A DNA stretch of 64,000 bases from Arachis hypogaea (taxonomy: Eukaryota > Streptophyta > Magnoliopsida > Fabales > Fabaceae), in the NCBI RefSeq assembly GCF_003086295.3, contig NC_092053.1, positions 84,071,671-84,135,670 of the forward strand, given 5' to 3'. The notes under the pieces were generated by a model, which was not told the DNA's origin, searched no databases, and saw nothing but the letters and a program-made list of their open reading frames with translations. Position 1 is the stretch's first letter, and the number at the start of each line of letters is the position of its first letter. Made by a program: the position numbers and the translations under genes. This document shows, piece after piece, positions 35,473-47,147 of the stretch.

Positions 35473-37185
35473 TGATGAGCGGATAATTTATACGCTTTTT
35501 GGCATTGTTTTTAGTATGTTTTTAGTAGAATTTAGTTACTTTTAGGGATGTTTTCATTAGTTTTTATGTTAAATTCACATTTCTGGACTTTACTATGAGT
35601 TTGTGTGTTTTTCTGTGATTTCCGGTATTTTCTGGCTGAAATTGAGGGACTTGAGCAAAAATCAGATTCAGAGGTTGAAGAAGGACTGCTGATGTTGTTG
35701 GATTCTGACCTTCCTGCACTCAAAGTGGATTTTCTGGAGCTACAGAACTCAAAATGGCGCGCTTCTAATTGCGTTGGAAAGTAGACATCCAGGGCTTTTC
35801 AGCAATATATAATAGTCCATACTTTGGCCGAGTATATATGACGTAAAAGGGCGTTGAACGCCAGTTCTACGCTGCTATCTGGAGTTAAACGCCAGAAACA
35901 CGTCACAAGCCAGAGTTGAACGCCAGAAATACGTTACAAACTGGCGTTCAACTCCAAGATTGACCTATACACATGTAACATTGAAGCTCAGCCCAAGTAC
36001 ACACCAAGTGGGCCCCGGAAGTGGATTTATGCATCAATTACTTACTTCTGTAAACCCTAGTAACTAGTTTAGTATAAATAGGACTTTTTACTATTGTATT
36101 AGACATCTTTGATCAGTTTTATGCTATCTTAGACTTTCATGGGGGCTGGCCATTCGGCCATGCCTGAACCATTATCACTTATGTATTTTCATACGGTAGA
36201 GTTTCTGCACTCCATAGATTAAGGTGTGGAGTTCTGCTGTTCCTCAAAGATTAATGCAAAGTACTACTGTTTTTCTATTTAATTCAACTTATTCCGCTTC
36301 TAAGATATTCATTCGCACTTCAACCTGAATGTGATGAACATGACAATCATCATCATTCCCCCACGAACGCGTGCCTGACAACCACTTCCGTTCTACCTTA
36401 GATTGAATGAGTATCTCTTGGATCTCTTAATCAGAATCTTCGTGGTATAAGCTAGATTGATGGCGGCATTCACGAGAGTCCAGAAAGTCTAAACCTTGTC
36501 TGTGGTATTCCGAGTAGGACTCTGGTATTGAATGACTGTGACGAACTTCAAACTCGCGAGTGCTGGGCATAGTGACAGACGCAAAAGGAGGGTGAATCCT
36601 ATTCCAGTATGATCAAGAACCTCTGATGATTAGCCGTGCTGTGACAGAGCATTTGGACCATTTTCACAAGAGGATGGGATGCAGCCATTGACAAGGGTGA
36701 TGCCTCCAAACGATTAGCCATGCAGTGACATCGCATCGGACCATTTTCCAGAGAGGATAAAAAGTAGCCATTGACAACGGTGATGTCCTTACATAAAGCC
36801 AGCCATGGAAAGGAGTAAGATTGATTGGATGAAGACAGCAGGAAAGTAGAGGTTCAGAGGAACGAATGCATCTCTATACGCTTATCTGAAATTCTAACCA
36901 ATGAATTACATAAGTATTTCTATCCTTATTTTCTATTTATTATTAATATTTGAAAACTCCATAACTATTTGATATCCGCCTGACTGAGATTTACAAGGTG
37001 ACCATAGCTTGCTTCAAGCCCACAATCTCCGTGGGATCGACCCTTACTCACGTAAGGTTTATTACTTGGACGACCCAGTGCACTTGCTGGTTAGTTGTAT
37101 CAAAGTTGTGAATGAAAAATGATTTATTAAGACGTGCGTACAAAGTTTCTGGCACCGTTGCCTGAGATCACAATTTCGTGCACCA
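35473..37185 (+). repeat. 3' LTR of B1
   Basis: Same length as the 5' LTR. Differences are mostly transitions. TATAAATA is at 36073-36080. Palindromes are at about 35845-35955. The twin hairpin is at 37043-37090. The PBS-like TGGCACCGTTGCC is at 37150-37162. Confidence 0.92.
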
Positions 37186-37190
37186 CACTC

Positions 37191-37729
37191 CTAAGAACTT
37201 ATTCATCCAAGCAGATCCTTGGTACAAGAGCACCATAGACACATCCCTCAAGTTTCAAGCCCTTGGTGCCTAGCCTTATTCTTTATTAACTTTTCTTTCT
37301 TTTTCAACTCTTATTTTTCTTTTCCTTTTTCTTATTAGGATCTTATTATTTAGCTAGTCTCATGAGGTGTGTTTCAAGCATATGATTCAGGACAGATAGT
37401 TGCCTTCCCACCTTGTTGGTGAACCAACTTAGCTAAGTGATTACTACACCACAAATTTAAGGACCTACTCTACAACTTGAACATCACTCTGGTCTTTCAT
37501 AACATCTCTTTTTATTGGACTTAAAAGGACAAGCATACAATAAGCAAGATGAAAATGAAGGCAGGCAATTTGACTAACAAGCATAGACCTAGGCATAAGC
37601 AAACTTAAAGACAGAATTTAAAATTCCTAAGCTATTATGGAAGCATATTCTATTTCATACATGATTTTCCTTATTAAAAAAAAAAACTTGAAAAAGAAAG
37701 ATGGAACAATGAGGGAACTCCACCACCTT
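37191..37729 (-). other. 3' untranslated part of element C (proximal half)
   Basis: No coding frame supported. It lies between the stop of the extra ORF and the B1 insertion point and includes T-rich runs (37290-37340 on the plus strand). Confidence 0.5.
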
Positions 37730-39282
37730 TTACTCTTGGGGGTGCTCATGCTCTCCTTCCTGTTTGTCCTCCTTGTGTATTTCTTGAGTGCTTGCACTCC
37801 CACTTCCCTTTCTTTTTCCAATCAACTTTTTCCAGAAGCCAGCATCTTCCATCTTCTTTTTCAATGTTTCCTTCTGCTGTTTCACCTTCCTTTCCTCTTG
37901 TTCTGTGAGATCTTTTTGGACCTCATCATACCTAGGGATTGTAGAGTGTAGATTATGTATATGACTATACATATACTTCAACTTGTCTTGAGTGTTTATG
38001 TTGAACTCCTCCCTATGTAGTTGTCGTCCTTCATTTAGTACACTGAACTCATTGAATGCCTTCGTCTGAGCTAGCTGGCGTTGGTTGAGTTCTTGAAGGC
38101 ATTTATCTTGACGCTCTTGCCTTTCAGTCACTTGATTGATGGCTTGAGTAAGCTGGAAATAGTGTTCCATTTGATGTTTTTGCCATTCTCCTTGTTGATT
38201 CATCCAATTAGAAAGGAGCTCTTCTTGACGATCCATCCTTTGAGCTTGAATGTGCAGTTGTTCTTCTTGTCCCTCCATATAACTCCTTGCTAGCTCCTCA
38301 ATGGCTCCATGAATGTGATTCAGGTTTATGTTGGTTGGGTCATAATATTCTCTTTGTTGGTGTTCTTCTTGATGAGACTCTTCTTGGTGAGGTCCTTCTT
38401 TTGGTTTTCGCTTCCCAATTTGAGGTCTTCTTTGTTGTTGGGCAGGTGTCACATAAGTTAGGCGCTGGAGCGTAATTAGCCTCCCAGAGTTTACCCAATC
38501 TAGATTGCTATCCTCGAAGACTACCTTGGCCTTTGTACACAGTCTGAGGATGGTGCTGGGGTACCAAAGCCTGGCACCCGAATCAATCTTCTCAGCGGAC
38601 TCTTGAATCCCCTCAGCTATAAGTTCATGCACATTAATATCTCCACCCTGTACTAAGAAATGTACCATAGTAGCTCGAGTAACGTTGACCTCGGAATTGT
38701 TCGCGGCTGGTAGGATAGATCTCCTCACGAGTTCAAACCATCCCTTGGCTTCCGGGCTGAGGTCTCCTCTCTTGATGAACCGGGGTCTCCTATCCGTATA
38801 CCTTTCCCAGTCAGCTCCTATAACACATATGTCAGTCACAATTTCTTCGAGTTCATCATTGTCAGGGCTCTTACTTATTCTTGCATGATAACTAGGCTCA
38901 TCAAAATTTGGTGATTTCAGCTGAAGAGTTCTTGTTATCGCATTGGGGCTAAAGTCCACCTCTTTTCTTCTTACGTAACTTTTGAAAGTGGGGGCCTTGG
39001 TTTTGTCTTCTCTGACCATATTTGCATAGAACTCTTTGATGAGTTTGCATTTATCTTTGCTTCTGGGTTCGTGAGCCTTTGCCAACCCCTTTGTTCAATC
39101 TTCTCTCAAATCTGTGGGCACTCTTCCTCATTGAGTTGGAATGTTAACTCAGACAGTATCTTTTTGAGCTTTATTCGTTCAAATTCGAGTTCATGGAATG
39201 TCGTTTTGAATCTCCTTTCATCAAAAGGAATGCTCTCCACCGGTTCCTTCCTCTTTTGCCTCTTGGAGCTTGATGATGCCAT
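37730..39282 (-). pseudogene. Extra ORF of element C, plant-transposon-type protein (broken)
   Basis: Starts at the ATG at 39282 (MASSSSSKRQKRKEPVESIP; small Ser/Lys-basic N-terminus). An in-frame TGA at 39106-39108 stands where B1 has a CGA Arg codon. A frameshift follows near 39060-39080. The longest open part (39085-37730) reads CKLIKEFYANMVREDKTKAP, RRKEVDFSPNAITRTLQLK, VTDICVIGADWERYTDRRPR and KGWFELVRRSILPAANNSEV, matching the globular region of the B1 protein. It is then Gln/Glu-rich coiled coil (QEELLSNWMNQQGEWQKHQM) and ends with a basic then acidic tail (FWKKLIGKRKGSGSASTQEI). It is about 130 codons longer than the B1 copy, mostly in the coiled coil. Function unknown. Confidence 0.85.
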
Positions 39283-39437
39283 GAGTAGGAGTTGATGTGT
39301 GAAGGTGGTGGAAGGTATGGATAGATGGGAAAATTCGGTTGGGTTAAGATTGGGTGTAGTGAAGGGATTTGAGTTCCGGAGGTGTGGAGTATAAGGAATG
39401 GGAATTAGAATGTGGAAGCGTTATGAACTAAGAACCA

Positions 39438-39445
39438 CTTATATA
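39438..39445 (-). promoter_or_regulatory. Internal TATA box upstream of the extra ORF of element C
   Basis: On the minus strand CTCTATATAAGTGG, about 156 bases before the ATG at 39282, with a C/A-rich leader between. Equivalent to the box at 32982 in B1. Confidence 0.55.
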
Positions 39446-40062
39446 GAGAAGTGGTGAGTGAATAGAAGGTGTGGATCGATGGGGTGGTTGTGTGATGGAC
39501 GGATGGGGTTTAGCATGGGATGAGCACAAGGATCATCAACTTTATGATGGTGTTGGTTCAGTTCCCAAGCTTGTTCTCCTTCCAATGTTGCATGGTAACA
39601 ATTTCCAATGCAATCCCTTTGAAGACACGTGTATAGTCTTCTCTTTTTGTGGTGGCCAAATCCTTTAATTTCCCCATCAATTCTGCTACAAAATAAAAGA
39701 AATTTGATTAAAAGAAAACTTGTGGAAAGTGGCGGCAAAATTAAAAGAATAACTGCTTTTTAAAGTTTTTGTTTCTAACTACTAAGTGCTGTTCATGAGT
39801 GCACACCAACTGACTAACTCAACATCCATGTATGCAACATTGGCAACACCAAACTTAGTTTGGTGCCATGTGGTGTAAAAGATTTGTTCAAGGCCCCTAA
39901 GAGTGACATGATATGGGTTATATTTATGTTCTCTTAGTGTGCCTTGAACACCAAACTTGTTCCTCACTATATGTTGCACAAAAGGATTCATTCAAGTGCA
40001 TGTCGAGTTGAGTTGAAATCCCTAAACCTTGCTTTATTATCTACTTTTAAAAGCATGTAAAA
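39446..40062 (-). other. Untranslated spacer with AAGTTTGGTGTT inverted repeat
   Basis: No gene. At about 39846-39866 the minus strand reads GCACCAAACTAAGTTTGGTG, a 9-bp inverted repeat with a 2-base centre. A second AAGTTTGGTGTT lies near 39950. Near 39690-39705 there is a T-rich TTTTGTAG sequence also present in element D (47518-47527). Confidence 0.5.
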
Positions 40063-40080
40063 CATGGGTTGCCTCCCATG
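40063..40080 (-). other. GGGAGGCAACCC hairpin of element C
   Basis: CATGGG-AGGCAA-CCCATG, six perfect pairs, preceded by AAAGAAGCGCTT, about 40 bases after the LKHYQPP stop. Confidence 0.72.
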
Positions 40081-40121
40081 AAGCGCTTCTTTAGCGTCAC
40101 TAGCTTGACGTTCTGCCTTTG

Positions 40122-41137
40122 TCATGGTGGTTGGTAATGCTTCAGATCTTCCCCTCCTGCAGTAAACCTATATCCATTGGCTTCATCAATGATCTCCACA
40201 TGTTCTAGGGAGAGAACTTTGTTGATGGTGAAAACCTTAGGTAACTGAGATGGGATGGTAGGGAGATGAGGTGGGATATCTAGGAAGTAAGCTGAGATCA
40301 CTTTATCCCCTGGAGAGAAATCTTCTGTAGGGATCTTTTTATTCCTCCATCTCCTTGGTACTTTCTTCTTTGTTTCTTTTGCTGTTATCCTGCTCTTTGT
40401 GGTCTCTTTCTCTAGGGAGATTTTGTTGCTGGTCTCATATGATTCTGGTGGTTTTGGCTCCACTTGAGTTTTCTTTAGCTGTGACAACTGCTGATTCTCT
40501 TATTCATCACCCAAAGGAATTCTAGGGTGTACATCTTGTGCTTCAATGCTTTTTTCTCCCACCATTGCTCTGTCATGCTCTGCCTTTAGTTCCTTGCCTT
40601 CCTGACTTGCTTCTTGTGAGGGTTTGAAGATGTTGAAGGTGAGTTGTTTGTCATGTATCCTCAGTATTAGCTCTCTCGCTCCACATCTATGAGCGCTCTG
40701 GCTGTAGCTATGAATGGTCTTTCCAATATGATTGGGTGGAGGTGACTTTCTTCCATTTCCAGTATGACAAAGTCTGTGGGAAGGAAGTAGTTCCCAACCT
40801 TCACTAGCACGTTTTCAACCACTCCAATTGCTTGTCTTTGAGTTTTGTCCGCCAGCCTGATTACTACGTCTGTGGGTATCAGCTCATTGATTTGCAGCCT
40901 CTTCATAAGGGATAAAGGCATTAAGTTGATGCTTGCTCCCAGATCACAGAGTCCTTTGTCAAACATTGTTTCTCCTATGGCACTGGGGATGTGAAAACTC
41001 CATTGGTCCTTCCTTTTTGTAGGCAGCTCTGGTTGAATGAGAGCACTGCACTCCTTGTTCATCACTATGGTTTGTCCTCCATTGAGTGAGCTTTTCCTGG
41101 TCAGCAGTTCCTTCATGTACTTAATGTATGAGGGCAT
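40122..41137 (-). pseudogene. pro: Protease joined to an integrase-C-terminus-like tail, element C
   Basis: The protease frame (41137-40667) shows WSFHIPSAIGETMFDKGLCD, LGASINLMPLSLMKRLQINE, DKTQRQAIGVVENVLVKVGN, PTDFVILEMEESHLHPIILE (the usual GRPF Gly is Glu here) and RPFIATARALIDVE. After a frame break, 40487-40122 reads KKVPRRWRNKKIPTEDFSPG, DKVISAYFLDIPPHLPTIPS, KVFTINKVLSLEHVEIIDEA and NGYRFTAGGEDLKHYQPP. The GDKV ... FTINKV ... HVEI ... F ... LKHY pattern resembles the end of gypsy integrases. RT, RNase H and the integrase core are absent between the two parts, as in element D, so this is a family trait and not damage. Confidence 0.75.
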
Positions 41138-41140
41138 TTG

Positions 41141-42946
41141 TTAGAGGGCCTTGATGAATAGTATGTTTACATGGAGAGATGCAAATATGTCAAGAATCCT
41201 TGAGTATATTGTCTTCTCTACACCACCATTTAGTAATTGGGAAAAGGGTGCATAGAGCCTCAGCAACTCTTTCTGCGTAATTGTGGTTTCCTGGGGATTC
41301 TCTTCCTGCTTTCCTGCTGATGTATCTTCAGATTGTTCTGATGGTTTGTTCAGCTTTTCCTCAGTCTTCTTATCATTTATAGTAACCATCTTGCAATCTT
41401 CCCATATGAATTTCTTTGCTTCACCTCTCGGATTTTTCTCTGTGTCACTTGGGAAGCTATCAGTAGGTTTGGGAATCTTCTCAGATAGGTATCCCACTTG
41501 AAATTCCAGCCTCTTGATGGTGTCTCCCTGATTCTTGATATTGGGTCGCACCTCCTCTTTGAACACCTTGTTATCTTGAATCTCCTTACATATGCCTTCA
41601 AGTAGAGTCTCAATCCTTGATAGTCTTTCTTCCGATGATGGAGAGTTAAGATTAGAAGGATGAGAAGGGCCATTTTGACTTTGGTATGGATGTTGAGGTT
41701 TGTTGTTAGGTGGGTACTGATATGATCTCTGTGTGGAATGTTGGTAAGTTTCATTGTTGCTGGGGTTGTGGCGTCTCTGATCTTGGCCTTGGTCTTGTTG
41801 ATTTCCCCACCCAAAGTTTGGGTGGTTCCTCCAACCAGGATTATATGTTTTGGAGTATGGGTCATGGTGCTGCCTGGGTGAATTTCCAATGTAGTTGGCT
41901 TATTCCTGATCACCCTCTGCCTCTTCATTCACTCCTTCTTGAGTTGCTGCTGAAGTGGTGATTGCTGCTACTTGATTTCTCTCCATCTTCTTGGTAAGGT
42001 CAGCTAATCGCTTGGTGATAAGCTTGTTTTGGGCTAGCAGTGCATCCACGTTGTTCAGCTCCATCACTCCTCTAGTGTTGCCTCTTTTAGAAGCATAGAA
42101 GTAGTCATTCTCTGCTACAGTCTCAATAACATCTATGGCTTCTTCAATTTTCTTCTTCTTGTTAAGAGATCCCCCGGATGAGTGGTCTACTGCCTTCTTT
42201 GATTCATAAGAAAGGCCTTCATAGAAAATGTATAACTGCACCCATTCATTGAACATATCTGGCGGGCATCTTCTTGTCAAGTCTTTAAACTTCTCCCATG
42301 CTTCATATAGAGTCTCACCATCCTGCTGCCTGAATATTTGTACCTCAGCTCTCAACCTGTTGATCCGTTGAGGAGGATAGAATCTTGCCAAGAACTTGTT
42401 CACCACATCTTCCCAGGTTACTAAACTCTCCTTTGGAAAGGATTCCAGCCATTTAGATGCTTTGTCCTTGAGCGAGAAGGGAAACAGATGTAGTCTATAG
42501 GTGTCAGGATGAACATCATTAGACTTCACAGTATCGCATATCCTCAGGAAGGTGGTTAGATGTTGATTGGGGTCTTCTTGGACACTTCCTCCGAATGAAC
42601 AATTGTTCTGAACAAGGGTAATGAGCTGTAGCTTTAGTTCAAAGTTGTTGGCATGTATGGTTGGCCTTTGGATGCTACTCCCACAGTTTCCTGGGTTTGG
42701 GTTGATGTAAGAACCCAGAACTCTTCTCTCTTGCCTAGCCTGATACGCTGGACCTTCTCTGCCATGGTTGTGAGCCTCTTCTTCATGATGGTTTTCAATA
42801 TTTTCATCCATGTCTGGTTCAAAGTACTCTTCCTCTTCCTCAGCACCAACTACTCTCTTTCCTCTTGCTTTCCTCCTTAATCTAAGGAAGGTCCTCTCAG
42901 GTTCAGAATGAAAGGGAGTTGAAGCCCCACTTCTTCTACCTGTCAT
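41141..42946 (-). pseudogene. gag: Gag of element C (broken)
   Basis: ATG at 42946: MTGRRSGASTPFHSEPERTF. Same blocks as element D: RRVLGSYINPNPGNCGSSIQ, KASKWLESFPKESLVTWEDV, FLARFYPPQRINRLRAEVQI, LYEAWEKFKDLTRRCPPDMF, GLSYESKKAVDHSSGGS and LLAQNKLITKRLADLTKKME. A TAA at 41900-41902 stands for the CAA of element D. The tail continues in other frames (41928-41377 and 41566-41141): YLSEKIPKPTDSFPSDTEKN, then an acidic linker toward protease. The coding start lies about 260 bases after the PBS. Confidence 0.88.
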
Positions 42947-43204
42947 AGAACCAACATGGCACAAGCAAGAAGGATATGTGCAGACAGTAATTTCTACAGA
43001 AATTCTGTTAGCGTGAGTGATGCAATATATCAAACAGTTAGTGGGTTAGTGACTGAATTGTAAACAACTAAGAAAATGGGTGGGGAAAAGGGAAGAAAAT
43101 AACTGAACAGAAAGTAAATTACTCAAATGAACTTAAATCAAACAAAATAAAAACAAATGCTCAATCTAGTTATCCACCAATGTAATCATTGTTGATACAA
43201 AATC

Positions 43205-43224
43205 AATCCCCGGCAACGACGCCA
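43205..43224 (-). other. Primer-binding site of element C (tRNA-Asp)
   Basis: On the minus strand TGGCGTCGTTGCCGGGGATT, one change from the consensus, 6 bases inside the LTR end at 43231. Confidence 0.85.
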
Positions 43225-43264
43225 TAAACTTGATGCACGGAAACTTGTCTCTCAACAAATTTCC

Positions 43265-43315
43265 TTCGGCAAGTGTACCGAACTGTCCTCAAGTAAAAAC
43301 TCACTATAGAGTGAG
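43265..43315 (-). other. Twin hairpin near the end of LTR C
   Basis: On the minus strand CTCACT-CTAT-AGTGAG, then TTCGG-TACACTTG-CCGAA. Same spacing and loop type as in LTRs B, D' and E but different stems. Confidence 0.72.
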
Positions 43316-44354
43316 GTCGAATCCCACAGGGATTGATTGGTCAAGCAACTTTAATTGGAAGAATGTTCTAGTTGAGCTAAGCAGAAATTAGGTTTGAGAT
43401 TTGCAGAAAATTAAATGGCGGAAAAATAAATGGCAGAAAACGTAAATGCTGGAAAGAAAGAGCTGAATGTAAATGGCAGAAATTAAATTGCAGAATCTTA
43501 AATGGGAATGGGGAAGATGCTCATAAAAGTAAATTGCAAAAATTAAAGAGAATGGGTAAGATCAGAAATGGGGAATTCATTGGGCTTAGGAGATGTTGCA
43601 TTCTCCGGATCAAGTTCATTTTCATCTCTTCCTCAATCAATGCATTCATTGATCTCCTTGGCAATCTTAAGTGATTGAATTCCAATTCCTTGGCAATTCA
43701 ATCTCTCAAATCTTGATCAACAGCTAATTCCTTGGTCAATTGCTCATGAGAAGAGATGAAGTATGGTCACTGATTATACCACATGTATTTCCAAATCAAA
43801 GTGTTGGTAGGATTATATGTCACTATATCCATCCAAACCCCAATTTAGTCCAACATGAGAAAGCATTTCTAGCATGATCTCTTCATTCCTCTTCCAAGGT
43901 TCAGAAGAGATCCAAGTATGAATAGCTTCTTTTCCAAGATAACTACCCAATTGGATGAAGATTGAAAGCCTTCTAGTAAAATCAAGAGAAAAGAAAGAAG
44001 AAGAGTAATGAAAACTATTATTGATCCATCAAATTACAACAGAGCTCCATAACCCAATGAAGAAGGTTTAGTTGTTCATAGCTCTGGGAAATGAAAGCAT
44101 AGATCGAAAATACATTCTGACAAGTAAAACTAGAAGTGCAGAGAGAGTAAAATATTACAGAGGTTAACTAAAATTCCCCATTCCCCTTTCTAATTCAAAA
44201 CTACCCCTATATATACTACTCTTCTGATCTTCTAGTTGGTTCTTCAAGTCTTGGATATGGGCCTTTGAATCTTGAGTTTGAAGCAGTTATCCTCTTCAGT
44301 GGGCTTAGCTTTACTTGCAGAGAGAAAGTGTGAAGCAGGCAGGGACTTTAGCTT

Positions 44355-45255
44355 AGGACGTTAGTGGCGTTAACGTTAAGTGAAAGTGTGGGTTCGAGAA
44401 CGATAGTTACAATCACCTTTTTCACTAACATTCCTAACCCAAGGATGATCTATGTTAACTTCAACGTTAGTGGCATCAACGTTACAACTAACGTTGCCTC
44501 TTGGTCCTTCGCACACGTTATTGGGACTTACCTTTTCCAATAACGTTGAGAGTCCTCCCTTCCCCCTACGTTAGAGTTCACGTTAGTGCGGCTAACGTGA
44601 CCTTTAATGTAGACTTGCCAAATCTTCGAGAACGTTAGTGACACTTACCTTTGTCACTAACGTTCCAAAATGCCCCTACTTCCCACGTTAGTGACAAAGG
44701 TGAGTGTCACTAACGTTGGCTCATCATTCTTTCCTCCACGTTAGCTTCCATGTTAACTAAGTTAACGTGGGAGTTAACGTTGCTCATAGTGGCTCATTCC
44801 AACGTTAGTGACAAAGGTGGGTGTCACTAACGTTGGTGATTCTTTGCTTCCTCCACGTTAGAGTCCACGTTAACTAAGTTAACGTGGCAACTAACATGGC
44901 TCAAAGTGGCTTAGTCCAACGTTAGTGACAAAGGTGAGTGTCACTAACGTTGGCCATTCTTTTGCTTCCCCACATTAGAGTCCACGTTAATTGAGTTAAC
45001 GTGGCTCTTAATGTGGCCAATATGAGCTTGGTCCAACGTTAGTGACAAAGGTGAGTGTTACTAACGTTGGCTTCATTTTCTTCTTCCACGTTAGAGTTCA
45101 CGTTAACTTAGTTAACGTGACTCTTAACGTGGGCTACGATAGCTTCGAGGACGTTATTGGCGATTTCTTTTGTCATTAACGTTGCAAGCTAGCTCCCTTT
45201 CCACATTAGTGGTCACGTTAGTTAGACTAATGTGGCTGTTAACGTGGTTCTTCCT
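44355..45255. repeat. ACGTTA palindromic array, 5' LTR of element C
   Basis: Units CCAACGTTAGTGACA/TGTCACTAACGTTGG and CACGTTAACT/AGTTAACGTG. One 63-base unit fewer than the 3' LTR; the missing piece maps at about 44687. Confidence 0.88.
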
Positions 45256-45515
45256 TGCTTCCTTTGTCCTGAAATCAAGCAGTAGAGTGCATCAAAGTTC
45301 TAATCTAAGTCATGAGACATGCATCATCCAATTTGTCATTTATTTCATGCATAATTCTCATGAAATCATGTAAAGTACACAATGTTTGCTTGAATCAAGA
45401 TGTAAGTGAAATTCTACCCAAAACTTACTTATTTCCTAAGAAAATGCATGAAACTAACCTAAAACAGTAAAGAAAAGGTCAGTAAAACTGGCCAAAATGC
45501 TCTGGCATCATCCAC

Positions 45516-47100
45516 ACAGAGATCATATCAACACTCACCTAACAACACATCTCAACATCCATACCAAAGCCAAAATGGCCCTTCTCGTCCCTCCAATCTC
45601 AACTCATCATCATCCGAAGATAGACTCTCAAGGATTGAGACTCTACTTGAAGGCATATGTAAGGAACTCCAAAAGAACAAAGTGTTCAAGGAAGAGGCTA
45701 GAATTTCAAGTGGGATACCTCTCTGAGAAGATTCCCAAACCTACTGACAGCTTCCCAAGTGACACAGAGAAAAACTCGAGAGGTGAAGCAAAGAAAGTAA
45801 GATAGGAAGACTGCAAGATGGTCACTATAAGTGATAAGGGGACTGAGGAAGAGCTGAACAAACCCTTCGAATACTCTGAAGATACTTCAACAGAGAAGCA
45901 GGAAGAGGGTCACCACGAAACCAAAATTACACAGAAGGAGATGCTGAAACTCTATGCACCTTTTCCCCAAAGACTCAAGGGTGGTGTGGAAAAGAGAATA
46001 TACTCAAAGTTCCTTGATATGTTTGCATCTCTCCATGTAAACACACCATTAATCAAGGTTCTCCAACAAATGCCCTCGTACATTAAGTATATGAAAGAGC
46101 TGCTGACTAGGAAAAGCTCACTCAAAGGAGGACAAACAATAGTGATGAATAAGGAGTGCAGTGCTCTCATTCAACTAGAGTTGCCTACAAAAAGGAAGGA
46201 CCCAGGGAGTTTTCACATCCCCTGTGCCATAGGAAAAATAATGTTTGATAAAGGACTCTGTGACCTGGGAGCAAGCATCAACTTAATGCCTTTATCCCTT
46301 ATGAAAAAGCTGTAGATCAATGAGCTAATGCCCACAGACGTAGTCATTAGGCTGGCTGACAAAACTCAAAAACAAGTAGTGGGAGTGGTTGAAAACGTGT
46401 TAGTGAAAGTTGGGAACTACTTCCTTCCCATAGACTTTGTCATATTGGAAATGGAAGAGAGTCACCTTCACCCAATCATATTGGGAAGACCATTCCTAGC
46501 TACAGCCCGAGCGCTTATAGATGTGGAGCAAGGAGAGCTAATACTGAGGATACATGATGAACAACTTACATTCATTGTCTCCAAACCCTCACAAGAAGCA
46601 GATCAAGAAAACAAGGAACCAAGGGAAGATCACAACAAAGAATTGGTGGAAGAAACAAGCACTGAAGCACAAACTGTACACCTGGGAATTCCTTTGGTTG
46701 ATGAACAAGACAGTCAGCAGTTGTCACAGCAAAAGGAAAACCAGGAGGAACCTAAACCACCAGAGTCATATGAGACCAGCAACAAAATTTCATTGGAAAA
46801 AGAGGCCACAAAGAGCAGGACAACAGTAAAAGAAACAAAGAAGAAGGCACCAAGGAGGTGGAGGAACAAGAAGATTCCTACAAAGGACTTCTCTCTAGGG
46901 GATAAAGTGATCTCAGCTTATTTCCCAGTTATCCCATCTCATCTCCCCACCATCCCATCTCAGCTACCTAAAGTTTTCACCATCAACAGAATTCTCTCCC
47001 TATAAAACATGTGGAAATTCTTGTTGAAGCCAATGGAGATAGATTTACTGCGAGGGGGGAAGATTTGAAGCATTACCAACTACCCTGACAAACTCAGAAT
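45516..47100 (+). pseudogene. gag-pro: Gag end, protease and IN-like tail of element D (broken)
   Basis: Resumes element D after C. Gag tail: YLSEKIPKPTDSFPSDTEKN, after a deletion that fuses KEE to RLEFQVG near 45695. Protease: KDPGSFHIPCAIGKIMFDKG, LCDLGASINLMPLSLMKKL, stop TAG at 46313-46315 (a Gln codon in element C), VVIRLADKTQKQVVGVVENV and HPIILGRPFLATARALIDVE. The catalytic DLGAS is intact. Then an acidic linker, APRRWRNKKIPTKDFSLGDK, PKVFTINRILSL, a frame break at about 47004, and remnants of HVEI ... LKHYQ. Like element C it jumps from protease to an integrase-end-like tail with no RT. Confidence 0.85.
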
Positions 47101-47129
47101 GTCAAGCTAGTGACGCTAAAGAAGCACTT

Positions 47130-47147
47130 CATGGGAGGCAACCCTTG
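47130..47147 (+). other. GGGAGGCAACCC hairpin of element D
   Basis: CATGGG-AGGCAA-CCCTTG; one T-T mismatch compared with the perfect element C copy. Preceded by CTAAAGAAGCACTT. Confidence 0.65.

Larger units (their letters stand above)
26271..37185 (+). mobile_element. Element B1: complete family B element, gag-PR plus extra ORF, no RT
   Basis: Two LTRs of exactly 1713 bases each (26271-27983 and 35473-37185), about 96% alike by eye. Flanks TACTC (26266-26270) and CACTC (37186-37190) are a TSD with one mismatch. Internal order: PBS, 1.8-kb leader, gag-protease frame 29846-32178 (one frameshift), hairpin, palindrome array, internal TATA, extra ORF 33182-34330 (intact), hairpin/PPT. No RT, RNase H or integrase, and no gap where they would be. 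It is the best preserved element here. The size recalls the peanut element FIDEL, but I cannot confirm that. Confidence 0.92.
23387..45510 (-). mobile_element. Element C: complete non-autonomous gypsy element (nested B1 inside)
   Basis: TSD TCCAC at 23382-23386 and 45511-45515. Minus-strand order: 5' LTR 45510-43231, PBS 43224, gag 42946-41141, protease and IN-like tail 41137-40122, hairpin 40080, internal TATA 39445, extra ORF 39282-37730, 3' region, hairpin/PPT 25753-25718, 3' LTR 25717-23387. Element B1 sits in its 3' region. Without B1 it is about 11.2 kb. All three coding parts are broken and there is no RT. Depends on an autonomous helper. Confidence 0.9.
43231..45510 (-). repeat. 5' LTR of element C
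   Basis: 2280 bases, the same family as 23387-25717 and as the 5' LTR of element D. The palindrome array is at about 44355-45255. The twin hairpin is at 43265-43315. Confidence 0.9.
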
